Positions 53,085 through 62,383 of a stretch of 64,000 bases of DNA are shown in pieces. Both the position numbers and the translations under genes were made by a program. The notes under the pieces are model-generated. The model ran no database searches, was not told the origin of the DNA, and saw only the letters and a list, made by a program, of their open reading frames with translations. Positions within the stretch are counted from its first letter, which is position 1, and the number at the start of each line of letters is the position of its first letter. Origin of the DNA: Sphingopyxis sp. OAS728 (GTDB lineage Bacteria > Pseudomonadota > Alphaproteobacteria > Sphingomonadales > Sphingomonadaceae); NCBI RefSeq assembly GCF_014873485.1, contig NZ_JADBDT010000001.1:3838501-3902500 (forward strand). The letters run 5' to 3'.

Positions 53085-54905
53085 TCAGCGTGCCCTCACG
53101 CCGAATTGGGTGGTCAGCGACACCAGCAGGCGCGGATCGGGCTTTTCGGCCAAGAACCCCCCGCGATTGAGAGGGACCGCCAGCGTCATGTCGAGCCGTG
53201 CCAGATCGCCGTAAGCGACACGCACGCCGCCCCCGGCCGAATAGAGTTTCTGGGGATCGAGCCCATCGAAGGCGGTGTCCTTGTTCCACACCCACGCGGC
53301 GTCGAAGAAGACAAAGGGCTGGAAGGCAAAGCTTTCGGTGTTGGCTGGGACAAACGAGCCGTAGCGCGCTTCCAGCGCCAGCGCGACGCCGCTGTCACCG
53401 ATGATCGTGCCGGGGTCGAACCCGCGTCCGACGGTGAAATTGCCGCCCGAAAATTCTTCATAGGCGAGCAAGGGATCGTTCGCCCATTGCGCGCGCGGCG
53501 CCGCCGAGAGCGTGAACAGCTTTGCCGGGCGCCATTCGGCGAGGGCGTTGGCGCGAACGAGGAAGGCGTCGGGTTGTCCTTCGACGCGGGTCAGCGGTAC
53601 CGCGCCGGGCAGGAAGCACGCCGCGCCGCCGGGGCCGCAATCGTCGCTGGCGCCAAGGAAGGAGGCGCCCTTGCGTGCTTCGAGCGAGGTGGCGAGCGAC
53701 CAGCGCGGTTCGCTGGGGCTGAAACCGTCGCGCCCGGCGATCGAGGCGGGGTCGACCCAGCTTGCGTCGGCACGGAGGTTGAAGACGCGGAGGCGATCTT
53801 CGTTGATCGGGATGCCGGTCAGGCTGATGTCCTGATCGATGATATCGAGCCCGCCGCCGACCGTGATGCGCCGCGCCTGCGTCAGCACGAGCGGATAGGC
53901 GCCAAACAGGCTGACAATCTGGGTGTTCGACTTGACCGGAAAGCCGGTGATGTCGGGGCGCGTCCACGCATAGGTGTAATTGGCACCGAAGCGCAGCCCC
54001 TCGCCGCCGACGCGGAACTCGTGGCCGACCTGGACGACTTTCTGCTCGTCGAAATCGGGGGTCGAATAGAAGCTGACCGTCGTGAGGTCGCCCATGCCCG
54101 TGAGACCTGCGTAGCGCGCGCGCGCGATGCCGCCCCAGCGGCCGACGTCGCGCGACCCGAAATTCTGCGCGTTGAAGTCGAAAGTGAAGGGCATGCGCGT
54201 CACGGTGACCTCGCCGACGACCTCGCCGGCCACGGTGCCGGGGCGCAATGTCAGGCGCGCATCCATGCCCGGGATATCGCGCGCGAGCAGCAGATAGCGC
54301 TCGGCGTCCACGATGTTGAACACCGGCTGGTCGTCGAGCCGCGAGAGATAGCGCTGAAGCAGCTTTTCATTGGCGCCGGCATCGCCGCGCACCTCGATCC
54401 GCGACATGCGTGCGGTCAGAATGTCGAGCCGGACGACGCCGTCGCCGATCGTCTGCGGCGGGACGCGGACCGCCGCGAGATAGCCCTGCGAACGCAGCAT
54501 CGTCGCGGCGCGGTCGCGAATGTCGCATACCGCCGAAATCGGCAACTCCTGCCCGACGCGATCGGACCAGCTTGGCGCGAGCGTCGCGGCGTCGATGCCC
54601 TCGACGCTCGAAAATTCGACGCGGCTCAGTGTGAAGCGGACGTTGGCGAATTCGGGGTTGGCGAGCGGGCAGGGCGCGCGCTCGATACCGTCGTCGACCG
54701 CGACAACCTGTTCGTTGGGACGGACGGCGGGAGCGGTCGTCGGGCGCTGGATTTCCTCGCGCGTCGGGATTTGCGGGGTCGCCTGCGCCCACGCCGCGGC
54801 AGGCAGGGCTGCGGCGATCAATCCGGCCGAACCGGCCAACATGCTGCGGATCGCGGCCCCCCTCGGCCGTGCGATCGCAATTGCAAAATCCCCCGAAACG
54901 CTCAT
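53085..54905 (-). CDS. two-partner-secretion transporter TpsB (ShlB/FhaC family)
   Basis: 606 residues from ATG 54905, after AAGGGGTGG. Signal near 20-50 (LAGSAGLIAAALPAAAWAQ), POTRA domains (FTLSRVEFSSVEGIDAATL ... ISAVCDIRDRAATMLRSQGYLAAVRVPPQTI ... VRLDILTARMSRIEVRGD) and a 16-strand barrel ending in FGVRAR after LVSLTTQ. The barrel loop motif VGRGFDPGTIIGDSG is the conserved VRGY/D-type L6 loop. Exports the TpsA just downstream; the two are translationally coupled. Confidence 0.95.
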   Translation of the reverse strand: MSVSGDFAIAIARPRGAAIRSMLAGSAGLIAAALPAAAWAQATPQIPTREEIQRPTTAPAVRPNEQVVAVDDGIERAPCPLANPEFANVRFTLSRVEFSSVEGIDAATLAPSWSDRVGQELPISAVCDIRDRAATMLRSQGYLAAVRVPPQTIGDGVVRLDILTARMSRIEVRGDAGANEKLLQRYLSRLDDQPVFNIVDAERYLLLARDIPGMDARLTLRPGTVAGEVVGEVTVTRMPFTFDFNAQNFGSRDVGRWGGIARARYAGLTGMGDLTTVSFYSTPDFDEQKVVQVGHEFRVGGEGLRFGANYTYAWTRPDITGFPVKSNTQIVSLFGAYPLVLTQARRITVGGGLDIIDQDISLTGIPINEDRLRVFNLRADASWVDPASIAGRDGFSPSEPRWSLATSLEARKGASFLGASDDCGPGGAACFLPGAVPLTRVEGQPDAFLVRANALAEWRPAKLFTLSAAPRAQWANDPLLAYEEFSGGNFTVGRGFDPGTIIGDSGVALALEARYGSFVPANTESFAFQPFVFFDAAWVWNKDTAFDGLDPQKLYSAGGGVRVAYGDLARLDMTLAVPLNRGGFLAEKPDPRLLVSLTTQFGVRAR

Positions 54906-55088
54906 CACCACCCCTTGCGCGCAGGCGCCGCCGCGACGATCGCGGTGCGCCAATTTCACTGGCTCCACCGGAAACCGGCAGGGCGAATTGCGACCCAAGG
55001 AAAGGCTCCGCCGATTGGATGGCGGAATTTCCTCAGGAGATTATCAGACGGATAGGGCAGCGACAATGGCTGCCCCCATCCATTCACC

Positions 55089-55847
55089 TCATCCCGCCTC
55101 GGCTTCCGACATCGTATCGACGAGGCGGTTGAGCTGCGGCGAGCAGCCCTTGGCCATCAGCATGTCGACCGATCCCTCGACCGTGTCGGGCGCATTCTCC
55201 ACCGCCGAGAAACGCACCGTCACCGGTTTGGTGAGGCCGCCGCCCGACAGGCGATAGTCGGTGCCATATTGCACCGGCAGAACATCGGTCGGCCATTTAC
55301 GGAAATTCGCGCCGTCGACGATCGCGACGGTCGTCTTCTTGCCCGCGCTCTCGATCTCGAGTGCGGTGTCGCCCTCCATGTTTGGGCGCCACAGCATCAG
55401 TACGGCCGGATCTAGCACGCAGAAGGTACCGCCCTCGCGATAGTCGAGCAGCCACAGGTTCGGCGCTCGGACATTCGCCGGCGTTTCGTCGCCCGTACCC
55501 CGCGAAAACCCGCCGCGCGATCGCATCGTCGGGCCCTTGGCGAGCATCCGCGTCACATTGCCGCCGAGCGATTGGCTGGCCTGCACCGTGCCGGTGGCGC
55601 CAAAGGTGCCGGGCCCCGACAGCGTGCGCGTCTTGCCCGCCTGCATCAACACCACCTTGTCGCCCGCGACGAGGGTGAGCTTGTCGGCGGATTTCAGCTT
55701 GGCGCCGGTGGGATATTTACTCGCCGACGGACCCGTTGAACGCACAACCATCGATTGCGCGGCAGCGGTGCCGGCAAAGGCGACGGCCGCGATCGCGGCT
55801 ACGGCGGAGAGGCCGAGGCGGCGCATCCGGAAATCAGGAAAGGACAT
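55089..55847 (-). CDS. exported unknown protein of CHAT/TPS operon
   Basis: 252 residues with a Sec signal (LGLSAVAAIAAVAFAGTAAAQS). Middle part LTLVAGDKVVLMQAGKTRTLSGPGTFGATGTV resembles the FecR-like beta fold used by periplasmic scaffold proteins, and a cysteine pair lies at GTFCVLD and KGCSPQL. AGGGAGAAA precedes its ATG, which overlaps the cyclase stop by 14 bases. It is in the same transcription unit as the cyclase and CHAT peptidase, 183 bases ahead of tpsB. Function unknown. Confidence 0.85.
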   Translation of the reverse strand: MSFPDFRMRRLGLSAVAAIAAVAFAGTAAAQSMVVRSTGPSASKYPTGAKLKSADKLTLVAGDKVVLMQAGKTRTLSGPGTFGATGTVQASQSLGGNVTRMLAKGPTMRSRGGFSRGTGDETPANVRAPNLWLLDYREGGTFCVLDPAVLMLWRPNMEGDTALEIESAGKKTTVAIVDGANFRKWPTDVLPVQYGTDYRLSGGGLTKPVTVRFSAVENAPDTVEGSVDMLMAKGCSPQLNRLVDTMSEAEAG

Positions 55848-57924
55848 AGCTTTCTCCCTCTTTTGTCTCGTTCAGGCGTTCTATCAGAAACATGATGGAT
55901 GGATCCTGACCGAAATCCGCCTGTATTGCTGTGGCACAGGTCACATAGGCCTTTTTGTCACCGGCGCTGTGCGCCGCGACCAGCGCGGCGATGCGCGCGC
56001 GCCGATCGGGGGCGAGGTCGGGGCGCGGGGTGAAGACATCGACGGGCTGTGCCCGGCCGCGCAGCGTGACGCGGCCCATCGGCACCAGATCGTCGCGACC
56101 CGATCGCGCCGCCGCCTCGGCTGAAATCAGTACGCCGGTCTTGAGCCCCTTGTTCGCGGCCTCGAGCCGCGACGCGGTGTTCATGCTGTCGCCGAGCGCG
56201 GTGTACTGGATACGCCCTTCGCCGCCGAAATTGCCGACAATCGCATCGCCGACGTGCAAGCCAACGCGCGTCATGCCGATCGGCGGGACGTCTTCGGCGG
56301 CGAGGTCGACACGATATTTCTCGCCTGCCTGATACATGGCGAGCGCGGCGGCGGCGGCCTGTTCGCCATCGTCGGGGCGGCTGAGCGGCGCGCCCCAGAA
56401 GGCGACGACGGCGTCGCCGACGAATTTATCGATCGTCCCGCCATGTTCGAGCACGATGTCCGACAGGCGGTCGAGATATTCGTTGAGCAGCCGGGCGACG
56501 GTTTCCGGCGTCACGGCATGGCTCAGCTTCGTAAAGCCTTCGAGGTCGGTGAAGACGCAGAAGATATTGCGCCGCTCGCCGTGGAGCGAGAGCTGGTCGG
56601 GGTCGCGCATGATCTGCGCCGCGACGTCGGCGGGCAGATATTTGCCGAGCGCCGACTGGGCAAAGGCGCGCTGGCGCGATCCGACGGTGCGCGCCGCGGT
56701 GCCGACCGCGGCGTAACCGAACAGCCAGCCGATCGCCCAGCCAAAGGTCGGGAGCGTCGTCGTGTCGACGCCGCGACTTTGCAGCCAGAAGGGGAAGGCG
56801 ACGAAAAAGGCCATCTGGCCGAGGAAGGCCAGCGCGACCCAGCGCGCGCGCAAGTCGATCAGGCTGGTGAGCCCGCCCGCGAAGACGACGAGGATCGCGA
56901 GGACCCAAAGGGCGGGCGCCGCAATCGGCCGCGTCCATGCGCCGTCGAGCTGCTGCGCGAGCATATGCGCATGGACTTCGAGCCCGATCATCGTTTCATG
57001 CTGCCCGGTGATCGCGTCGGGAAAACGGCTGAGTGGCGTGTTAAACTGGTCGTTGTCGATGATGTCGCCGCCGATCAGCACGTAACGGCCCTTGACCAAC
57101 TCCGAAAAGCCGGCGCGCATTTCGGCATCCATCGGCATCGCGAAAGTGTCGATCGGGATATTGGCGAAGACCGGCTCTTCCTGTCCCGCGGCGGCGCGGG
57201 CGGGAACGAGGAAGCGGATATTGCCCTGGAAATTCGCATGCGCTGCGTCGACCGGCGCCAGCGCGTTCGACATCAAAGGCGGCAAATTCTCCGGCCGGTC
57301 GGGCCAGTTGCGGATCACGCTGTCGTCGTCGGTGCGGAACAATACGCTCGTCGGCTTCGTCTTCGCGGTCGTCACGTCGGCGATATAGGCTTCGAGATAT
57401 TTCTGCTGTTCGTAAAAGATCGTGTTCGGATTGCTCGCCTGTTCGGCATAGGCGAGCCAGGTCGGGGTCTTCATCGCGCGCAATTGCGCCTTCAGCACAT
57501 CGTCGTCGGGGCGCGGCGAGTCGAACGCGATATCGATGCCGATCGCTTTCGCACCCATCTGGTCGAGATTGCCGAGCGCGTTCGCCAGCAAGGTGCGGTC
57601 GAGCGGCGAGCGGATGCCGGTGTTGAACAGCGTTTCGTCATTATAGGTGACGAGGGTGATGCGTTTGTCCTGCTCGACATGCGGCGCCATCAGCGTCGCG
57701 CGTGCGTCGTAGAGGGCGCGTTCGGCGGCATCGATCAGCGGCATCTGCCAGCTGAAGCGCGCGATCAGGATCGCGATCAGCAGGAAGGCGATCGTCGCCG
57801 CCATCCGCGACGGCCCAAGCTGCATGACAAGCCGGCGCACCCGCTTGCGCAGCGGAACCGCGGCCTGTTGGCCGTCCTGCGCGGGCGTGTCCGCCGCGGG
57901 CGTAAGGACTTCGGGTGCGTTCAT
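55834..57924 (-). CDS. CHASE2-domain class III adenylate cyclase
   Basis: 696 residues from ATG 57924, five bases after the CHAT stop. Transmembrane anchor near 42-60, a periplasmic CHASE2 sensor (IDAAERALYDARATLMAP, ITLVTYNDETL, AKAIGIDIAFDSPRPDDD, YVLIGGDIIDNDQFNTPLSRF), three more helices (about 355-440) and a catalytic domain: metal Asp residues in VFTDLEGFTKLS and FVGDAVVAFWGAP, adenine-type Lys in TIDKFVGD, and Asn/Arg in ALGDSMNTASRLE. All catalytic positions of an active cyclase are kept, so it should make cAMP in response to a periplasmic cue. Confidence 0.95.
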   Translation of the reverse strand: MNAPEVLTPAADTPAQDGQQAAVPLRKRVRRLVMQLGPSRMAATIAFLLIAILIARFSWQMPLIDAAERALYDARATLMAPHVEQDKRITLVTYNDETLFNTGIRSPLDRTLLANALGNLDQMGAKAIGIDIAFDSPRPDDDVLKAQLRAMKTPTWLAYAEQASNPNTIFYEQQKYLEAYIADVTTAKTKPTSVLFRTDDDSVIRNWPDRPENLPPLMSNALAPVDAAHANFQGNIRFLVPARAAAGQEEPVFANIPIDTFAMPMDAEMRAGFSELVKGRYVLIGGDIIDNDQFNTPLSRFPDAITGQHETMIGLEVHAHMLAQQLDGAWTRPIAAPALWVLAILVVFAGGLTSLIDLRARWVALAFLGQMAFFVAFPFWLQSRGVDTTTLPTFGWAIGWLFGYAAVGTAARTVGSRQRAFAQSALGKYLPADVAAQIMRDPDQLSLHGERRNIFCVFTDLEGFTKLSHAVTPETVARLLNEYLDRLSDIVLEHGGTIDKFVGDAVVAFWGAPLSRPDDGEQAAAAALAMYQAGEKYRVDLAAEDVPPIGMTRVGLHVGDAIVGNFGGEGRIQYTALGDSMNTASRLEAANKGLKTGVLISAEAAARSGRDDLVPMGRVTLRGRAQPVDVFTPRPDLAPDRRARIAALVAAHSAGDKKAYVTCATAIQADFGQDPSIMFLIERLNETKEGESYVLS

Positions 57925-57928
57925 CGGA

Positions 57929-60900
57929 TCAGCGGGCAGCGCGGCCGGCGGCCTCTCCATTCCGGGCGGTTGCCGTGTCGGTGTGGAGCAACGCCTGACC
58001 GCCATCGCCGATGATCGCAAAGCCGGCCCAATAATAGGGGTGCGATGTTTGCTTGTCGTCCATCAGGTGCAGCTGGGTCCCCCACAGGGCGTCGGCGACG
58101 CTCGTGCCCTGATTGGCCGCAAATAGCCCGCCGATCAGTCTCTTGGTCGCGTCGAAATCGTCGGGTGCGGGCCAATGGCTTGCGATTACCGACCGGCCGC
58201 CGGCGCCGATGAAGCTGCGCACCAGCCCGTCGAGCGCGTTGCCGCCGCCTGAAAGCCCGGCCTCGCGCGTCGCCGCGACGCTCGCCGCGCCGGCGGTGTC
58301 GCAGGCCGAGAGGATGACGAGGTCGGCGTCGATCTTGAGGTCGAAGATTTCCTGGAAGGTCAGCAGGCCGTCGGAATCCGCGCCGCCGAACGAGGTGATC
58401 AGTGCCGGGCGCGCGGGGCACGCGGGTCGTGGCGCGGTGACAAGGCCGTGCGTCGCGAAATGGATGATGCGATAGTCGCCAAGGTCGGCGCGGCTTTTCA
58501 CCGCCGTGTCGGTGAAGGCGCCGCCGGTGAGCAATGTACCTGCATCGCGGCCCATCGCGTTGCGCGCCGTGACGAGTTCGTCGGCCGAGATCGGGCGCGC
58601 CCATTGCGCGACATCCCACAGGCAATCGCCATCGACGGCGCCCGCTGCGCCGCCGCGGGTCCCGAGCGAGGGCAGGCGTGCACCGACCGGCAGATTCTCG
58701 CCGAGCCCGAAATATTGGTTGGCCGCTTTCGATGGCGCCGCCTGCCGCGCGTTACGGAAGCCGAGGGTCGAAACCGCCGTGCTCGGGCGCGATGTCCGGC
58801 CCAGCCACGCGATCTGGCGCATGTCGAACGGATCGGCGTCGGGATCGAGCAGGCGCTGCTCATAGGCGGCGAGCCCGGTGTCGGCGGTGACGAGGAGATT
58901 GATCGGCAGCCGCAGCATCGCGCCGTCGGGTTCGAAGATCAGATGCTGGATGGTGGGCAGCCGCGCTGCAACGGGTGCGAACAGCTGGCCATAGAGTTTG
59001 TAAGAGGTTGCGGCGTCGAACGGATAGGTGACGCGGCGACCATTTTCGACGATCGAGATGGTCGAACGGATCGTGTCGACCGCGGTGTCGAGCGCCGATG
59101 CGCTAATGTCCGATTTCCAGAGCTGCGCGCCGCCCGGCTCGATCAGCATCGCGTAAACGCCGTCGCCGACGACGAGCATCTTCAGATAGGCTTCGTCGGG
59201 ACGCAGCACCTGCTGCAATTCGGCGAGATCGAGCTTGCCCGACGCGACGACGCGATATTGCGGGAAAGCCGACAGCGCGACGACGGTTTCGGCTTGCTGG
59301 AACGACAGATTGTCGAGCTGCGCCTTGATGTCGGCGCGCAAGGCGTTGACTTCGGGCGATTCGGGGAGCTGGGCGAGGCGCGCATCCTCGATGCGAGCGC
59401 GTTCGAGATCGCGCCCCAGCGTCGTCGCCTGACGGAACAGCCGGGCGCCGTCGCTGCTGCCGCCCGAAAGTTCGCGCGCGAGCACGGCTTGCGTATCGGC
59501 GACGCCCGGGCGGATCTGGAGCTGGCTGGCGACGAAGAAATCCTCGATCGCCTTGGGGTCGGTGGCCGACCGTGCGGCGAGCAGCCGATAATAGGGCGCC
59601 ATCATGTTCGCCATGCCCGCGGTCGAGCGCTGCGTATTGGCGAGCGCGGTCACGACTTCGCGATAGATGCCCATCGCCTTGTCGTCCTGCCCCTCGCGGG
59701 TGAGGAAGGCGGCGTAGCGTGCGCGCGCCGAGGCAAGCGCGTTCGTTTCGGGATATTCGACGGCGAGCAGGTTCACCGATTCGAGGAAACGCGCGTCGGC
59801 TGCTGCCTTGTCGCCACTCGCTTCTTCGGCCAGCGCGAGTTCGCCGAGCATCTGCGAACGCAGGCGGATGATCGAGGTGACGCGGCCTTCGCGTACGGCA
59901 ATGGCGTCGGTCAGCCCCTTGAGCTGCGCGGTTTTCGCCGCCTCGGCATTGCCGCGCAGCCGTTCGACCGTGCCCAGCAGGTGGATCGCCTGCGCATCGA
60001 TGATCTGCGCGCGCTCCAGCGGCGACAGGCGCTCGCGATCGTTGCTCTGGCGGATCACGCGGGCGTTGTCGCCGCTGTTGACCCCGGCGACGATTTGCGG
60101 CGTCAGCGTCACCGCGCCGCCCGACACCGTGACGCCCGTCGTGAGCGGCGGGAGGGGCGTTTGCAGCCGTGCTGCGGCACCGTCGTAATCGCGCTGGTTG
60201 AGCGCGTTGATCGCCCGGAAATTGCGGCGAAGGCGCAGCTGCACCGGGTCGCCCGTCGGGATCGCCTCGACCTCGGCGAACAGGCGTTCGGCTTCGGCGA
60301 ATTCGCCGAGATTCGAGCGTTGCAGCGCGCGGTTCAGCGTGACTTCGGTCGGGTCGATGTCGGCCGCCGATTGTTCCTCGGCGGCGCGGCGCGACAGCGC
60401 CTCAAAAAATTCGGCCGCCTCGGCATAATCGCCGCTGTGGTTGCGCCGGTATCCCTCGGCCAGCGCCTTGTCGACGTCGATCGTCCCCGCGATCGTCCGG
60501 GCGAAGCCGTCGTTGCCGCCGACCGATGTCGTGGCGACCTTGATCACGCCCGGCATAACCCTGTGCTGGCGCACCGATTCGAGCGCGAGGTTGAGCGCGT
60601 CGGAATAAGCCGCAAAGCCTTCGACGCTATAGGTGACATGGCCCTTGGTTTCGATGCGCGTCTGCCACGCGATATTGCTGCCTTTGAGCGTGCAGGCGCC
60701 CTCGGCGGCGCAGACGACCGTACCGGCGCGGGCCTGTTCGATCCGCGCGAGCGCCTCGGCCGAGGTGGCGCGCAGCTCGCGAACCGTACCAACTGGCTGG
60801 CTCGCATCGCGGCAGACGATCGTCCAGGCGCGATCGAACATGCCCTTGACGACGCCGTCGCGGACGGTGGCCTGCACTTCGCAGAGCGAGCCGCCCTGTT

Positions 60901-61018
60901 CGCCGATCGAGAAACTGTCGCGCAGCGTCGGGTCGGTGCCCTGCGCCAGTGCGGTTTCGGGCGCGGCAAAAGCCAGCAGCGCCAGAATCGGCACAAGTTG
61001 CGGACGTCGAGCGGTCAT
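57929..61018 (-). CDS. exported TPR-CHAT caspase-like peptidase
   Basis: 1029 residues; ATG 61018 follows GGGGGAT. A Sec signal (LVPILALLAFAAPETALAQ) implies a periplasmic or outer-surface location, unlike most CHAT peptidases. Middle part carries TPR-like helices (about 185-560: AEAAEFFEALSRRAAEEQ, LNRALQRSNLGEFAEAERLFAEV). C-terminal CHAT domain with the catalytic dyad His857 in IIHFATHGLV and Cys906 in VILSACDTAGA. First gene of a five-gene operon with a cyclase, an exported protein and a TPS pair. Substrate unknown; the TpsA exoprotein is the obvious candidate. Confidence 0.93.
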   Translation of the reverse strand: MTARRPQLVPILALLAFAAPETALAQGTDPTLRDSFSIGEQGGSLCEVQATVRDGVVKGMFDRAWTIVCRDASQPVGTVRELRATSAEALARIEQARAGTVVCAAEGACTLKGSNIAWQTRIETKGHVTYSVEGFAAYSDALNLALESVRQHRVMPGVIKVATTSVGGNDGFARTIAGTIDVDKALAEGYRRNHSGDYAEAAEFFEALSRRAAEEQSAADIDPTEVTLNRALQRSNLGEFAEAERLFAEVEAIPTGDPVQLRLRRNFRAINALNQRDYDGAAARLQTPLPPLTTGVTVSGGAVTLTPQIVAGVNSGDNARVIRQSNDRERLSPLERAQIIDAQAIHLLGTVERLRGNAEAAKTAQLKGLTDAIAVREGRVTSIIRLRSQMLGELALAEEASGDKAAADARFLESVNLLAVEYPETNALASARARYAAFLTREGQDDKAMGIYREVVTALANTQRSTAGMANMMAPYYRLLAARSATDPKAIEDFFVASQLQIRPGVADTQAVLARELSGGSSDGARLFRQATTLGRDLERARIEDARLAQLPESPEVNALRADIKAQLDNLSFQQAETVVALSAFPQYRVVASGKLDLAELQQVLRPDEAYLKMLVVGDGVYAMLIEPGGAQLWKSDISASALDTAVDTIRSTISIVENGRRVTYPFDAATSYKLYGQLFAPVAARLPTIQHLIFEPDGAMLRLPINLLVTADTGLAAYEQRLLDPDADPFDMRQIAWLGRTSRPSTAVSTLGFRNARQAAPSKAANQYFGLGENLPVGARLPSLGTRGGAAGAVDGDCLWDVAQWARPISADELVTARNAMGRDAGTLLTGGAFTDTAVKSRADLGDYRIIHFATHGLVTAPRPACPARPALITSFGGADSDGLLTFQEIFDLKIDADLVILSACDTAGAASVAATREAGLSGGGNALDGLVRSFIGAGGRSVIASHWPAPDDFDATKRLIGGLFAANQGTSVADALWGTQLHLMDDKQTSHPYYWAGFAIIGDGGQALLHTDTATARNGEAAGRAAR

Positions 61019-61145
61019 CACAAATCCCCCAAACACAGACGTAGCGACGCCATGCCGACGCGCGCCGGCAAGGCGGAAACTATTAAGCTGCGGTGCGACC
61101 CATTCCCTTGGGCCGAAACCCTAAACCCTTCGTAAGCGAAAGGGA

Positions 61146-61161
61146 AGTGATCTGCCGCACA
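61146..61161. promoter_or_regulatory. imperfect CRP-like palindrome before CHAT operon
   Basis: AGTGA-TCTGCC-GCACA matches eight of ten CRP consensus positions. It lies in the 209-base divergent spacer between the CHAT operon and the DUF1476 gene, about 130 bases from the CHAT start. Chance occurrence is possible. Confidence 0.3.
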
Positions 61162-61227
61162 GGCGGCTTGCGCCGCGCGGACGCCCGACCTATCTGCAAG
61201 GGGACATTCCCTTCTTACGAGGAAAAA

Positions 61228-61554
61228 ATGAGCGGATTCGACGATCGTGAACGCGCCTTCGAGGCAGAATTTGCACGCGACCAGGAGGTGCAGTTCCGCA
61301 TTACCGCGCGGCGTAACCGGCTCGTCGGCGAATGGGCGGCCGAACGCATGGGGCTGACCCCCGAGGAAACCGACGCCTATGCGAAGGCGGTCGTACAGGC
61401 CGATTTCGAGGAAGCGGGCGACGAGGACGTCATCCGCAAGCTGGCGGGCGACCTGACCGCGGCGCAGGTCGAGATCAGCGACGCTGAAATCCGCGCCGCG
61501 CTGAACGAGAAAGCGGTCGAGGCGCGGCGCCAGTTCATGGACAAGCAGGGCTGA
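61228..61554 (+). CDS. DUF1476 protein, F1-ATPase inhibitor zeta-type
   Basis: 108 residues; ATG 61228 with AGGAAAAA ahead. SGFDDRERAFEAEFARDQEVQFRITARRNRLVGEWAA is the N-terminal inhibitory helix of the alphaproteobacterial zeta subunit described in Paracoccus, which blocks ATP hydrolysis by F1Fo-ATPase. C-terminal helices follow. Four bases separate it from the bolA-like gene. Confidence 0.93.
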   Translation: MSGFDDRERAFEAEFARDQEVQFRITARRNRLVGEWAAERMGLTPEETDAYAKAVVQADFEEAGDEDVIRKLAGDLTAAQVEISDAEIRAALNEKAVEARRQFMDKQG

Positions 61555-61558
61555 ACCC

Positions 61559-61792
61559 ATGGGCATGCGCGAGGATGATTTGCGGGCGATGATCGTCGCG
61601 GCGTTTCCCGATGCCGAGGTCGCGATTACCGATCTTGCCGGCGACAACGACCATTATGCCGCGCATGTCGTCAGCGAATCCTTTCGCGGCATGACCCGCG
61701 TCGCGCAGCACAAGGCGGTCTATGCGGCGCTCGGCGGACGCATGGGCGGCGAACTTCATGCCTTGCAATTGACGACCGCCATCCCCTCATAA
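61559..61792 (+). CDS. bolA: BolA-family protein
   Basis: 77 residues. MREDDLRAMIVAAFPDAEVAITDLAGDNDHYAAHVVSESFRGMTRVAQHKAVYAAL includes the BolA core and conserved His in QHK. BolA proteins pair with monothiol glutaredoxins in Fe-S trafficking; the glutaredoxin gene is 47 bases downstream, a classical pairing. Confidence 0.93.
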   Translation: MGMREDDLRAMIVAAFPDAEVAITDLAGDNDHYAAHVVSESFRGMTRVAQHKAVYAALGGRMGGELHALQLTTAIPS

Positions 61793-61839
61793 GGGGCTGA
61801 CACGAAATTTGCGGCGCCTGGCGCCACCGGAGACTGACT

Positions 61840-62172
61840 ATGACCGACCCCACGACCCACGACCGCATCGCCAAGCTGGTCGCCGACAATCAGGTGCTGC
61901 TGTTCATGAAGGGCACGCCGCTCTTCCCGCAGTGCGGCTTTTCCTCGCGCGCGATCGCGATGCTCGACCGCCTCGGCATCGAATATGAAACGGTTGACGT
62001 GCTGCAGGACATGGAAGTCCGGCAGGGCATCAAGGAATTTTCGGACTGGCCGACGATCCCACAGCTTTATGTAAAGGGCGAATTCATCGGCGGCAGCGAC
62101 ATCATGATGGAAATGTGGGAAGCGGGCGAGCTTCACACGCTGATGACCGGGATTCCCGCGCGCGCCGAATAA
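61840..62172 (+). CDS. grxD: monothiol glutaredoxin (GrxD/Grx4 type)
   Basis: 110 residues. Family motif [23 protein letters not shown] with the single active-site Cys (CGFS), [35 protein letters not shown]. Binds a shared [2Fe-2S] with glutathione and BolA. Confidence 0.97.
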   Translation: MTDPTTHDRIAKLVADNQVLLFMKGTPLFPQCGFSSRAIAMLDRLGIEYETVDVLQDMEVRQGIKEFSDWPTIPQLYVKGEFIGGSDIMMEMWEAGELHTLMTGIPARAE

Positions 62173-62194
62173 GCCCGCGTATCTGGCAGATAGC

Positions 62195-62236
62195 AAAAGC
62201 CCGCCGGCGCTCAGGCTCCGGCGGGCTTTTTGTTTT
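62195..62236 (+). terminator. Rho-independent terminator after grxD
   Basis: Perfect 13-bp stem AAAAGCCCGCCGG / CCGGCGGGCTTTT, ten-base loop, then TTGTTTTT. The best terminator in the window; ends the DUF1476-bolA-grxD unit. Confidence 0.92.
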
Positions 62237-62272
62237 TCTGCTTTGGGGTGGAGAGCTGCCATCCCCATTTTC

Positions 62273-62343
62273 GTCATCCCGGACTTGATCCGGGATCCAC
62301 GACGACGGCGCAGAAATGGATCCCGGATCAAGTCCGGGATGAC
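62273..62343. repeat. intergenic palindrome (TCCCGGACTTGATCCGGGA family)
   Basis: Perfect 27-bp inverted repeat with a 17-base loop (arms 62273-62299 and 62317-62343; core TCCCGGACTTGATCCGGGA). A third REP-type family in the window, between convergent grxD and globin units. Confidence 0.88.
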
Positions 62344-62383
62344 AATGAAAATAAGGGCAGCTTCCGGTCGAAAGCGGCGGTTA

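Noticed and set aside
58448-61135. 895-codon plus-strand frame antisense to the CHAT gene
   Set aside because: The minus strand carries signal peptide, TPR and an intact CHAT dyad; the plus frame is an Arg-rich mirror.
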